A stretch of DNA of 35,449 bases from Acidobacteriota bacterium (lineage in GTDB: Bacteria > Acidobacteriota > Thermoanaerobaculia > Multivoradales > J023), in assembly GCA_029263395.1 (NCBI GenBank), contig JAJCXO010000026.1, positions 1 through 35,449 of the forward strand, read 5' to 3'. Positions within the stretch are counted from its first letter, which is position 1. Each line of letters starts with the position of its first letter. This document shows, in pieces, positions 25,268-33,533 of this stretch. Both the position numbers and the translations under genes were made by a program. The notes beneath the pieces are model-generated. The model saw only the letters and a list, made by a program, of their open reading frames with translations. It searched no databases and was not told where the DNA came from.

Positions 25268-27952
25268 TCAGCCGGCCGTGCGGAGGCGCCGCCGGTAGAG
25301 GAGCGCGATTCCCGCGGCGACAATGAGCGCGGCGAGGGTTGCCAGTCCGATCGGGGACTGGGTCGGGACCTCTAGCGGGCTGCAACTCGCGAACGGGATG
25401 TTGTTGTTGATGATGAAAGGGTCGCCCGGTTCGAGCTCGAAGGTCATGTAGAACGGGTTGTTTGCACACGCGGAGGAGACCAGGGCCCTAGAGGAGAGTG
25501 CCTCACCGGAGCCAAGCGCAAACGGATCCGGGAGCCCTGTCGGGTCGAAGGTCCCGAGATCGGAGCATGCCACGCTCATCGGGAAGCCGGAGGGCGGCGT
25601 CACGGAGATGGTGTATGTTCCGGGCGTGCCATCCGTAAAGAAGGTGTAGCGGCCCGAGCTGCCGTCCTCCTGCAGATCGATCGCTCCGGGGCCAGCCACT
25701 TCCACGGATCCTCCCTGGAGGATCCTGCCGGTGCTTTCGCAATACAGGTATCCAGACGGGTCGTAGTCGCTGCAGTCGGGATCTCCGTCTCCGTCGCGGT
25801 CGTTGACGCAGGATTCGTTGCAGAGGCCGTCTGCGTCGGCGTCGACGCATGTAATCTCGAAGCTGAAATCGCTGTCCAGGGAGTCCGTGGCTCCTACCTC
25901 AAGGTCGGGCGTCCGGGTCGTCGGTCCCAGGGGTTGCGTGCAGTCGACGAGATCGGCGTCCGCCGCGTCGACGGTGACGGCATAACACAGCGGGTCGCCG
26001 ACTGCGCCGACCCGAAGATCCGCGAAGGTGTACTGGCCATCGCCGACCGTTTCCGTCGTCGCGATCGACGGACCGTCGGCGACGTCGTCGCAGTCCGTGT
26101 CCTCGAAGAGCTCGAGCCCGACTCCGGCGACGCCTTCGCCGGCATCGAACGTCCCGTTGCCGGTATTCTCCAGGCCGTCACACCAGACCGTGTCTCCGAT
26201 CGATCCGAGAGGTTCTTCGAATCCAAAGTCGGCCGAGAGCACGTCGGGTACCGTCGAGGTCAGGTCCGGCGCTTGTTCCGTGGTGGCCAATGGGAGCACG
26301 CAGGCGCCCAAGTCGGTGTCTGTGTCGTCCACGCGGACGACATAGCAGGCGGGCAAGGCGGGGGCTCCGACGGTCAAGTCGGAGAAGAGGTACTGTCCGT
26401 CACCGACCGTGTCCTGGGTCGCGATGGCCGCGCCGTCGGCGGTATCGTTGCAGTCGGTGTCGGCGAACAGGCTGATACCGATCCCGGCGAGTCCTTCGCC
26501 GGGATCGAAGGTGCCGTTGCCCGATCCGAGGGCTCCGTCACACCAGACCGTGTCTCCGATCGATCCGAGAGGCTCTTCGAATCCAAAGTCGGCCGAGAGC
26601 ACGTCGGGTACCGTCGAGGTCAGGTCCGGTGCTTGTTCCGTGGTGGCCAATGGGAGCACACAGGCGCCCAAGTCGATGTCTGTGTCGTCCACGCGGACGA
26701 CATAGCAGGCGGGCAAGGCGGGGGCTCCGACGGTCAAGTCGGAGAAGAGGTACTGGCCGTCGCCCGTCGTGTCCTGGGTCGCGATGGCCGCGCCGTCGGC
26801 GGTATCGTTGCAGTCGGTGTCGGCGAACAGGCTGATACCAATCCCGGCGAGTCCCTCGCCGGGATCGAAGGTGCCGTTGCCCGATCCGAAGGCTCCGTCA
26901 CACCAGACCGTGTCGCCGATCGAGCCGAGAGGCTCGACGAAGGAGAAGTCCACGTCCAAATCCGCCGGGGAGTCGACGTTGATAGCAGGACTCTGCTGCA
27001 CAGGGGTGTCCGGGGTGGTGCAAGCGCCGAGGTCGGGATCGGAGGTGTCCACTTCCGCGACGAAACAGATCGGAGATGCAGCCGGTCCGAGCGAGAGGCC
27101 CTCGAAGAGGTATTGGCCGTCGCCCATCGTGTCCTGGGTCGCGATGGCCGCGCCGTTCGGAATCCCGTCGCATCCGATGTCGTCGTAGAGCAGGACCTCC
27201 ACTCCGGCGAGACCCTCTCCCGCATCGAAGACGCCATTCCCGGTTCCGGTGACTCCGTCGCACCACACGGTGTCGCCCACCGAACCGAAGGTCACCGTGG
27301 CCGAGTTCTCGACCCCCCACACGAAGGGCGGAGATCCCAGCGGTCCGACAAGGTTGTAGGTCATGGTTCCGCCGAAGAAGCTTCGGCCGACCCAGGAACC
27401 GAAGACGCTCTGTGTTCCAGCCGCGTTCGGCGTCTGGTTGGGATTCACGATCGGCGATCCGGTCGTGATCGAGGGCATGGTGGTCGCACGGCTGAGCATC
27501 GCGGCCGTCTGCGCTTGGATAGTGCGCGGTCCAGCGTCCGGGTAGGTGTAGGTGAACGAGCCCCGAAAGGTTCCGGGCGCGGTCTGAGGGATCTTGTCCC
27601 GCGGCACGAGGTTCCCAGTCAAGTCGGCGGTGTTCCCGTGATCGAGGGCGTTCACGGCCGGACTCAACAGCGTTGCGGTCAAGCCGGGTGGGTAGGTGGC
27701 CGCATAGAAGGTGGTGAAAATGTAATCACCGAGCAGGCCGGTCGGCATCGTGAGCGCGGGGCTGCCATACACGCCCGCGGTATTCAGGGTGACGTCGAAG
27801 GAGACTTCTCCCGTGGCTCCGTTCGCGCCGGTCACCGTCACGCGGATTCCAGACGGCCGCCCCTGGGCTTCCACCGCCCGGGGATTGACGGCGATCAGGG
27901 TCAGGACGATGGCCGTGAGAAGGCAGGGGACGGAGCGGAGGGAAAACATCAT
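25268..27952 (-). CDS. Surface protein with SdrD B-like repeats and IPTL-type C-terminal anchor
   Basis: A signal peptide (ends near AVEAQG) is followed by an N-terminal domain of about 210 residues and four tandem SdrD B-like (Cna-B-type) repeats of about 120 residues, each opening GSIGDTVWCDG with GxGNGxFDxGEGLAG; the middle two are almost identical. After a DxDxDG-rich linker (DADADGLCNESC, DRDGDGDPDC) a further beta domain leads to a C-terminal tail, VPTQSPIGLATLAALIVAAG plus basic residues. That resembles IPTL-CTERM, an anchor removed by a dedicated peptidase in exosortase-like systems. The DNA coding for the repeats is a 360-bp tandem duplication. It lies 60 bp upstream of the CRTAC1 gene, so the two may be co-transcribed. 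Confidence 0.85.
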   Translation of the reverse strand: MMFSLRSVPCLLTAIVLTLIAVNPRAVEAQGRPSGIRVTVTGANGATGEVSFDVTLNTAGVYGSPALTMPTGLLGDYIFTTFYAATYPPGLTATLLSPAVNALDHGNTADLTGNLVPRDKIPQTAPGTFRGSFTYTYPDAGPRTIQAQTAAMLSRATTMPSITTGSPIVNPNQTPNAAGTQSVFGSWVGRSFFGGTMTYNLVGPLGSPPFVWGVENSATVTFGSVGDTVWCDGVTGTGNGVFDAGEGLAGVEVLLYDDIGCDGIPNGAAIATQDTMGDGQYLFEGLSLGPAASPICFVAEVDTSDPDLGACTTPDTPVQQSPAINVDSPADLDVDFSFVEPLGSIGDTVWCDGAFGSGNGTFDPGEGLAGIGISLFADTDCNDTADGAAIATQDTTGDGQYLFSDLTVGAPALPACYVVRVDDTDIDLGACVLPLATTEQAPDLTSTVPDVLSADFGFEEPLGSIGDTVWCDGALGSGNGTFDPGEGLAGIGISLFADTDCNDTADGAAIATQDTVGDGQYLFSDLTVGAPALPACYVVRVDDTDTDLGACVLPLATTEQAPDLTSTVPDVLSADFGFEEPLGSIGDTVWCDGLENTGNGTFDAGEGVAGVGLELFEDTDCDDVADGPSIATTETVGDGQYTFADLRVGAVGDPLCYAVTVDAADADLVDCTQPLGPTTRTPDLEVGATDSLDSDFSFEITCVDADADGLCNESCVNDRDGDGDPDCSDYDPSGYLYCESTGRILQGGSVEVAGPGAIDLQEDGSSGRYTFFTDGTPGTYTISVTPPSGFPMSVACSDLGTFDPTGLPDPFALGSGEALSSRALVSSACANNPFYMTFELEPGDPFIINNNIPFASCSPLEVPTQSPIGLATLAALIVAAGIALLYRRRLRTAG
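26198..26917 (-). repeat. 360-bp tandem duplication in the SdrD B-like array
   Basis: Units at 26198-26557 and 26558-26917 are nearly identical; their 120-residue products differ at about three positions (Phe/Leu, Thr/Val, Ile/Thr). The flanking repeat units are clearly more diverged, so this is a recent duplication or gene conversion. Confidence 0.85.
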
Positions 27953-28080
27953 TTGGAGTCAAACCTTCTCTTTTGGGGCCTATGAAGCTGCTGTGCGGCT
28001 TCATGTCAGTTGGATTGTGGTGGCATGATCGAATCTTAGCAAGGCGATTCTTGCCCTGCGTCGTCTTTTGTTCTGCGTCG

Positions 28081-30885
28081 TCAAGATCCGGAGGTACCAC
28101 CGGGCGGCAGCGTCTCGAGTTCCGCACGGACTTCGGACGCCGCCGCATGTCCAGGAGCCGCCCTGAGGAAGGCGTTCCAGTGTCTTCTGGCGAGATGCGG
28201 CTTTTGGAGGGCGCCGGCATACAAGCGCCCGAGCCGCAGGTGGCTTTCTGCATAGGCGGGGACCTGGTCGACGACTTCAAGGAACAGGGCTTCGGCTGGG
28301 CCGGCTCGATCGGTCCTGGCGAGCAACACCCCGAGGTTGAACTTCGCCTGCCAATAATCCGTTGCCAGCTCTAGGCTTCGGGCGAAGGCGGCTTCGGCCG
28401 GTCCGATCCGGCCCTGTTCGTCGAGGGCGACACCCAGGTTGTTCCAGGCTTCGGGGAGGTCGGGGGCGCTCTCGATAGCACGGCGCGCATAGGTCTCAGC
28501 GGCCGCCCACTCGCCGCGATCGACCTCGATCGCGGCGAGATTGTTGGCCGCATCGGCATAGTCGGGGTGAGCCTCGGTTACCTGTCGCAGCTCGTCGATG
28601 GCCCGGGCCACTCGCCCAAGCCGGTAAAACGCAACCGCGCGGTTGCTGCGCGCGGCAGCATTGTCGGGATCATGGGAAAGAGCGGCCTCGAATTGGAGGC
28701 GGGCCTCTTCGACCCGACTGTGCTCCGCCAGCCAGCTGCCGAGCGCGACTTGCAGTTCCGGCCGCGGAGTCTCGCTCAGCCGGAGTGCCTCTTTGAGGTG
28801 CTTCTCCGCGTCGGTGCCCGCCGACCTTCGGGCGAGGATCACGCCCAGTTTGCCATGCAGATCGGCGTCGTCTGGCTGTTTTTGCAGGCCCAGGCGATAG
28901 ACGTCCTCGGCCTCTTCGATTCGTCTCGAGAGCTCGAGAACGCTCCCCAACTGGCGGTAGGCCGGCACCAGGAACGGGTCGCGGGCAATTGCCTTGCGCA
29001 AGCCAGCCTCGGCCTCAGCCCACCGTCGGGTCGGGATGTCGATCAGGCGCGCCTGCGCGACCAGCAGTCGTGGGTGGTCGGGGCTCGCCTCCAGCGCACG
29101 GGCCAGTGAGTCGCGGACTTCTTTGACCCGGCCGAGACGGGCGAGGAGACTCGCCCGGGTCGCCATCGCTTCGATCCCTCGGGGGTCGAGATCGAGTGCG
29201 GTCTCGACGAGGTCGAGAGCCTTCTGCGGCTCTTGGCGCCGAGACTCCAGTCCGGCCATGAGGAGGTAGAGGCGCGAGTATCGTGGCTCCAGGGAAAGAG
29301 CCCTCTCGAGGGTCTGTATCGCTCCGTCGACGTCTGCGGAGCCTTCCTGGGCTGTCGCGAGGTCGATCAGAGCAGCAAGGTTATTTGGGTCTTTTTGGAG
29401 GATCTTGCGGGTTTGGGTAATCGCCTGCGGAAATAGGCGGTCCTGCAGAAGGCGCCGGCTCCGCTCGAGGCCGACGTGGAGATCTACCATAGCCTTCGGA
29501 TCTGGACGATCCTCGTCGGGGGTCGTCGAGCCGGTGCCAACGGATACGTAGCCGAGGCTTCGAAGCTTCTCTATCGCTTCGTTGTCGAGCTCTAACGAAG
29601 CTTCCTTCTCTCCGCCCCCGGCCTCTTCGAGGGTCTCATCGAGCATTCTGCGAAGATCATGGGCCATGCCCTCCTTCTGGTCGTGGAGGTTCGTAAGCTC
29701 CCAGGGGTCTCGCGAGAGATCGTAGAGTTCTGGATCCGGAGCGTCGATGTACTTCCAAGCACCCCGTCGGACGACGCGAAGCTTCGCCCAGCCATAGGTG
29801 TAGAAGGGTAGGTACGTCTCCGAGTAGATCGACCGTTCCACTCCGTCGGCGCTGCCGAGGATCGGCAGCAGGCTCTGCCCGGAAAGGCCTTCAGGCACTG
29901 GCAAGTCCAGGAGGTCGAGGAGGGACGGGGCGAGATCGACCTGGCCGACCGGAGGGCGGTGGATGATGCCGGTAGGGCCCCCTCGAACCGATAGGATCCA
30001 CGGCACGTGTAGTGTCGAATCGTAGGCTAGAATTGCATGGCTCTGCTCGCCGTGCTCCCCGAGACTCTCGCCGTGATCTCCGATGACTGTGACGGCGAGG
30101 TCATTTGCTCGCCGGAGACGGGAGTGCTGGAGCAACCGACCGATCTGCGAGTCCATGTAGGCGATCTCGCCGTCGTAAAGCCTCCCAGCGTACTGGTCTC
30201 GGTACGGGGGAGGGGGGGAATAGACAGCGTGCGGGTCATAGAGGTGAACCCAGAGAAACAGCCGTTCGTCCGGGGAGATCTCGTCGAGCCATGCGTGGGC
30301 TGCGTCGACCGTGGCTTCAGCAGGACGATCCGCGACGACTCGCGGGTGACGCTCCCGGCTCGTCGAAAGATCGTCGTCGTAGGTTTCGAACCCTTGGTCC
30401 AGGCCGTAGCGCCGCTCGAGAACGGCCGCCGAGACGAACGCAGCTGTCCGGTAGCCCTCGCTGGCGAGGATCTCGGCCAGCGTGGTGAGGCTCTCCGCCG
30501 CGTGGTGGGTGCCGTTGTTCCGGACCCCGTGCATCGGAGGCGTGAGCCCGGTGAGGATGCTGGCGTGTGCCACCAGGGTGATTGGAGCCACCGCGTACGC
30601 GCGCTCGAAGAGGACTCCGCGCTCGGCCAGCGCGGCGAGATGAGGTGTGGCGACGTCCGTTGCGCCGTAAGGCTCGAGCCGGTCCGCTCGGGTCGTATCC
30701 ACGGTGACCAGAACGACGTCACGCGCGCGGCGTTCGAACGAGACGGAAGACGCCGAAGGGGTTTCCGGCGTCGAGCATGCTGAAAAGGCCATAGCAACGG
30801 CGAGGGCCATTGGAGCGAGTGAGCGGCACGATGGGACGAAGGGGCGAACCGAAGGCACGGAAGGGTGACGCATAGATTCACTCAT
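28081..30885 (-). CDS. Sulfatase-fold (alkaline phosphatase superfamily) lipoprotein fused to TPR array
   Basis: The N-terminal 480 residues are a sulfatase-like domain after a lipobox (AFSAC, Cys37). Metal and nucleophile candidates are Asp63 in VTVDTTRAD, Thr103 in APITLVAHASILTG, and Asp270/His271 in GDHGESLGEHG. In true sulfatases the nucleophile box is C/SxPSR, converted to formylglycine; here Thr takes that place and Pro, Ser and Arg are absent. This resembles phosphotransferase or phosphodiesterase relatives such as EptA and LtaS, which use Thr. The C-terminal 430 residues hold about 12 TPRs (for example AITQTRKILQKDPNNLAALI, AEAAFARSLELATDYWQAKF). It may act on a phosphorylated or sulfated surface molecule held by partner proteins. 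Starts at 30885 or 30873 are both possible. Confidence 0.85.
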   Translation of the reverse strand: MSESMRHPSVPSVRPFVPSCRSLAPMALAVAMAFSACSTPETPSASSVSFERRARDVVLVTVDTTRADRLEPYGATDVATPHLAALAERGVLFERAYAVAPITLVAHASILTGLTPPMHGVRNNGTHHAAESLTTLAEILASEGYRTAAFVSAAVLERRYGLDQGFETYDDDLSTSRERHPRVVADRPAEATVDAAHAWLDEISPDERLFLWVHLYDPHAVYSPPPPYRDQYAGRLYDGEIAYMDSQIGRLLQHSRLRRANDLAVTVIGDHGESLGEHGEQSHAILAYDSTLHVPWILSVRGGPTGIIHRPPVGQVDLAPSLLDLLDLPVPEGLSGQSLLPILGSADGVERSIYSETYLPFYTYGWAKLRVVRRGAWKYIDAPDPELYDLSRDPWELTNLHDQKEGMAHDLRRMLDETLEEAGGGEKEASLELDNEAIEKLRSLGYVSVGTGSTTPDEDRPDPKAMVDLHVGLERSRRLLQDRLFPQAITQTRKILQKDPNNLAALIDLATAQEGSADVDGAIQTLERALSLEPRYSRLYLLMAGLESRRQEPQKALDLVETALDLDPRGIEAMATRASLLARLGRVKEVRDSLARALEASPDHPRLLVAQARLIDIPTRRWAEAEAGLRKAIARDPFLVPAYRQLGSVLELSRRIEEAEDVYRLGLQKQPDDADLHGKLGVILARRSAGTDAEKHLKEALRLSETPRPELQVALGSWLAEHSRVEEARLQFEAALSHDPDNAAARSNRAVAFYRLGRVARAIDELRQVTEAHPDYADAANNLAAIEVDRGEWAAAETYARRAIESAPDLPEAWNNLGVALDEQGRIGPAEAAFARSLELATDYWQAKFNLGVLLARTDRAGPAEALFLEVVDQVPAYAESHLRLGRLYAGALQKPHLARRHWNAFLRAAPGHAAASEVRAELETLPPGGTSGS

Positions 30886-30891
30886 AGTATA
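30886..30891 (-). promoter_or_regulatory. TATACT -10-like box before the sulfatase-fold gene
   Basis: TATACT abuts the ATG at 30885 on the minus strand and lies 12 bases before the next in-frame ATG (30873). If it is the -10, translation most likely begins at 30873. The -35 match (TTGGGG at 19 bp) is weak. Confidence 0.25.
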
Positions 30892-30930
30892 GGATTCCGG
30901 CTCTGTTGTTCCCCAACCAAGGCGCCAAAC

Positions 30931-31527
30931 ATGTTGCTCCGCTCACCTTCGATCTCCGCCCGGCTCATGCCTATACTTGCAGGGCTTGGTGTCTTGGCTT
31001 TTGGACCGCTTGTGTGTCCGCTCCGGGCAGAAGAGCCAGAAGGATCTACGTCGACAGGGAGCGCGCCTGAGGCCCGGCCTGCCCCCGCAAGCATTGTCGT
31101 CCAGTGGTGGGAGCGGAGCGACATCGTCGAGGCGATCGATCTTCGTCCCGAACAGATCGAGGCTCTGAACGTTCTCTGGAGCGAGGCCCTCGAAGCCCGG
31201 AACGCAGGTCGTACCGAGCAGACTCGATTGTTCGCCGACTTCACGGCGGCGCTCCAGTCGAATGCACCCGGCGGACGCGCCGTCCTCGTCGATCGACTTG
31301 CCGAGTCGGCGGCCGCCCAGGCTCGCCTTCCGGCCGAGCTGATGGACCGAGGCATCGCGGTCCTGGATCCGGATCAACACGGTCGGGTCGCAGAGCAGTT
31401 TCCCTGGATCTTCCGACGATCTTGGATGGGACGCTCGACGGCGCGAGAACGACGACTAGAGAAGCGGGGTGGGCCTCTCCGGATCCAACCGAAGCGGATG
31501 AATACCAGAGGAGAAGAGCATGAATGA
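30931..31527 (+). CDS. Spy/CpxP-like periplasmic protein, putative
   Basis: From the ATG at 30931 the protein has a signal peptide (LMPILAGLGVLAFGPLVCPL, cleavage near RAEE) and a helical, charged mature part with WWERSDIVEAIDLRPEQIEA and later QARLPAELMDRGIAVLDPDQ. The pattern of LRPEQ/LDPDQ helices recalls the LTxxQ motif of Spy and CpxP chaperone-like proteins, though the match is loose. Its end overlaps the next gene by eight bases, so the two are likely co-transcribed. It is divergent from the sulfatase-fold gene with only 45 bp between start codons. Confidence 0.5.
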   Translation: MLLRSPSISARLMPILAGLGVLAFGPLVCPLRAEEPEGSTSTGSAPEARPAPASIVVQWWERSDIVEAIDLRPEQIEALNVLWSEALEARNAGRTEQTRLFADFTAALQSNAPGGRAVLVDRLAESAAAQARLPAELMDRGIAVLDPDQHGRVAEQFPWIFRRSWMGRSTARERRLEKRGGPLRIQPKRMNTRGEEHE

Positions 31528-31966
31528 GTCGCGCCGACGTCCGTACCGTCATTATTTCTACGGGTTCGCAATGGGAGCGATCCTGATCCTCGGAACGGCG
31601 GAGCCCGGGCAGGCTCAGGTGCCCGAGATGTCGGGAACGTGGGTTGCCGTCGAAACCTCCTGGAACGGGGAGGCATCCCGGAACGGCGAGCAGCAGCGCC
31701 ACGCCCGGGATGGGGAAGAGACCGTGATCGCGGTCGAAGGGGATTCCGTCACCGTGACCCGGACGCGACTGTCCCGCACCTATGTCGTCGACGGCCAGGA
31801 CCACCATGTCGATGGCCGGGACGTCCGTGCGTCGTGGGACGGAGGCCTCCTCGTCCTGGATACCCCCAGGGGCACCGAGACCTGGGAGTTGTCTGGCTCG
31901 GGCGAGCTGACGATCACCCGCCGCATCGGGGAGTCGGTGCAGATTCGCGTTCTTCGCCGCCGGTAG
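31520..31966 (+). CDS. Small secreted protein of unknown function
   Basis: A 148-residue protein with AGGAGAAGAG before its ATG and a signal peptide ending near GQAQV. The mature part begins MSGTWVAVETSW and is beta-rich (DSVTVTRTRLSRTY, GLLVLDTPRGTETWELSG), which suggests a small lipocalin-like barrel, but no family is recognised. The eight-base overlap with the Spy-like gene implies a two-gene operon. Confidence 0.65.
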   Translation: MNESRRRPYRHYFYGFAMGAILILGTAEPGQAQVPEMSGTWVAVETSWNGEASRNGEQQRHARDGEETVIAVEGDSVTVTRTRLSRTYVVDGQDHHVDGRDVRASWDGGLLVLDTPRGTETWELSGSGELTITRRIGESVQIRVLRRR

Positions 31967-32050
31967 GCCGAGCCCGTGGGCCTGGCGCTCGCGATCGTTT
32001 CAGCGGCGGACCGTGGCGTTGGTGAACGGCCAAGACTTGACATGACGCGC

Positions 32051-32056
32051 TACAAT
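32051..32056 (+). promoter_or_regulatory. -10-like TACAAT placed for leaderless transcription
   Basis: TACAAT ends eight bases before the ATG at 32065 and no Shine-Dalgarno sequence fits between them, as at 17199-17204. TTGACA at 32037-32042 is too close (8 bp) to serve as its -35. Confidence 0.35.
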
Positions 32057-32064
32057 CCCGCCCT

Positions 32065-32874
32065 ATGAATGATCATCCGAACCTGCGACGACCTTCCGCC
32101 CGGCGTTTCGCGCCGGCTCTGCGTCCTATCCTCTTCGTCCTGTTGTGCTCCGCGCTCCATGCTCCCGCCGCCCATGCCGATGTCGAGCTCGAGGCGCGGT
32201 ACTGGGCGCCTGACCTCTTGAGCAGGGTGGGGGTGGACGGCGGGGCGTTCGATCCGGCGCTCGAATTCGACGGTCCTCTCGATCTCGGACTCGACGCGGA
32301 CCAGGACCTCGAGGCTCGGCTGTTGCTGAGCACAGGCTGGGGGTTCTTCGTCCGCGCCGCCTACCAGAACGTGAATTCGTCCGGCGCGACGAGTCTCGAC
32401 GTCGGCGTGGTGGGCCTGCCGTTCAACGTCACCGCCGATCTCGACACTCGTCTCGACTTCGAATACGGCCGGCTGGCTCTGGGCTGGCGCTACACGAACC
32501 CGGGTGACACGCTTAGCTTTGGCATCTTCGCCGAGGCCAAGGCGGTGCGCGGCGACGTCTCGGTCGCGGCGTCCGCCTTCGACATCTCCGCCGGTGTCAG
32601 CGATGACTTCGAAGCCGCAGTGCCGGCGGCCGGCGCCATACTGCGCCTGCGGCCGGGGGGCGGCAAGCTCGAGCTCTTCGCTGAGGCGTCGGTGGCCGTC
32701 GATACCGACGAAGCCGACGTCACTGATGCCGAGCTCGGCGCCCGCTACTTCCTCACCGAGACCTTCGGCGTCGGCGCCGGCTATCGCACCCTCGAGATCG
32801 ACGCCGCATTCGATTCGGTGCGGGTCAACTACGAAATCGACGGCGCCTTCGTGACGGCGGTCCTGCGCTTCTGA
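32065..32874 (+). CDS. Outer-membrane beta-barrel protein, putative
   Basis: 269 residues with a signal peptide (ends near AHADV). The mature protein alternates hydrophobic and polar residues in strand-length runs (DVELEARYWAP, LEARLLLSTGWGFFVRAAYQ, LALGWRYTN, SFGIFAEAKAVRG, ELGARYFLTETFGVGAGYR) and ends in the aromatic-terminated strand GAFVTAVLRF. A C-terminal Phe is the usual Bam-complex recognition signal. Eight to ten strands are plausible. The ligand is unknown. Confidence 0.7.
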   Translation: MNDHPNLRRPSARRFAPALRPILFVLLCSALHAPAAHADVELEARYWAPDLLSRVGVDGGAFDPALEFDGPLDLGLDADQDLEARLLLSTGWGFFVRAAYQNVNSSGATSLDVGVVGLPFNVTADLDTRLDFEYGRLALGWRYTNPGDTLSFGIFAEAKAVRGDVSVAASAFDISAGVSDDFEAAVPAAGAILRLRPGGGKLELFAEASVAVDTDEADVTDAELGARYFLTETFGVGAGYRTLEIDAAFDSVRVNYEIDGAFVTAVLRF

Positions 32875-32904
32875 CAGTCGAGTTTTGGGAGTTTCGGGAG
32901 TCGT

Positions 32905-33132
32905 CGCTACTAAGGCGGCTTCGCGGGCTTGAGGCAGGGTCAGTTTGCCGTATTGCCCGAGGATGTAGAAGCGGCGACGTCCACGGCTCCAGTATGAGAC
33001 GACGAAGGACTTGCGGCCGGTGGGGTAGATGCGCAGGCCGAATCCTGCCATCTCGGTGTCCCAGAGATAGCAGCTGCCCTGTCCCTCATAGACCGCTTCA
33101 TCGATGGTCCGCTTGTTGAGCCGGACCTTCAT
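32905..33132 (-). pseudogene. Tyrosine integrase, N-terminal arm-binding domain only
   Basis: The frame starts MKVRLNKRTIDE and continues with ETEMAGFG-type sequence (LWDTEMAGFGLRIYPTGRKS, FYILGQYGKLTLPQAREAA). This is the typical N-terminal DUF4102/arm-DNA-binding region of phage and island integrases. Recognisable homology ends near 32910. The frame then runs through the antisense of the outer-membrane protein gene, so the core-binding and catalytic (R...HxxR...Y) domains are absent. Its upstream region is the repeat at 33172-33474. Confidence 0.75.
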
Positions 33133-33171
33133 GGTGGCGCGCCCCAGGGCCGGGTCTTGGAGGTGGGCTCC

Positions 33172-33474
33172 AACCGGTTACTTAGGTCTTGAGTAACCCA
33201 CAAGTAACCAACTGGGGGCGAAAACCAGGGTGTTGCAGCGTGAACCATGCACTCACCCTAAGCTGGTAAGTGCTGGATTGTCGCCCACTTAGCGTGGTCT
33301 GGCGTATTCTAGCGTGAAGCGGAGTAAAGGGCGTTGGTTCCGGGACTATGAGCTAAGCGGGCCGGAAACTGTATCTGTAAACGATTGATTTGAAATAGTT
33401 TATGTCTTTTTCCGTGCTGGTCTGGCTCTCTTGAGTAACCATATGGAAGAGTGGTGTGGAGTAGTCTGGCGTAC
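33172..33474. repeat. Integrase-upstream/att-like repeat, copy A
   Basis: About 300 bp directly upstream of the truncated integrase, repeated at 34786-35112 in the same orientation. It contains AACCGGTTAC, TTGAGTAACC (33189-33198, 33431-33440) and CAAGTAACCA (33201-33210), plus a 28-bp block (33329-33356, TTCCGGGACTATGAGCTAA) identical in copy B. Short repeats flanking a core are the usual organisation of integrase arm and attachment sites. Confidence 0.65.
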
Positions 33475-33533
33475 TGAGTCTTCGGAGGCTCGGATTCTGG
33501 ATGCGTTCTCGTCAGTCCTGGTACTATTCTGAG

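Noticed and set aside
26198-26917. CRISPR-like array
   Set aside because: The 360-bp repeats are coding, adjacent without spacers and in frame; they are protein-domain repeats.
25934-27985. 683-codon plus-strand open frame with internal repeats
   Set aside because: Its repeats simply mirror the SdrD B-like DNA repeats of the minus-strand gene, which has the signal peptide and anchor.
32037-32056. TTGACA plus TACAAT as a standard sigma-70 promoter
   Set aside because: Only 8 bp lie between the two boxes, against the usual 16-18, so they cannot form one promoter.
32050-32904. Continuation of the integrase frame to 32050
   Set aside because: This part is antisense to the outer-membrane barrel gene and has no integrase motifs, so the real integrase homology ends near 32910.
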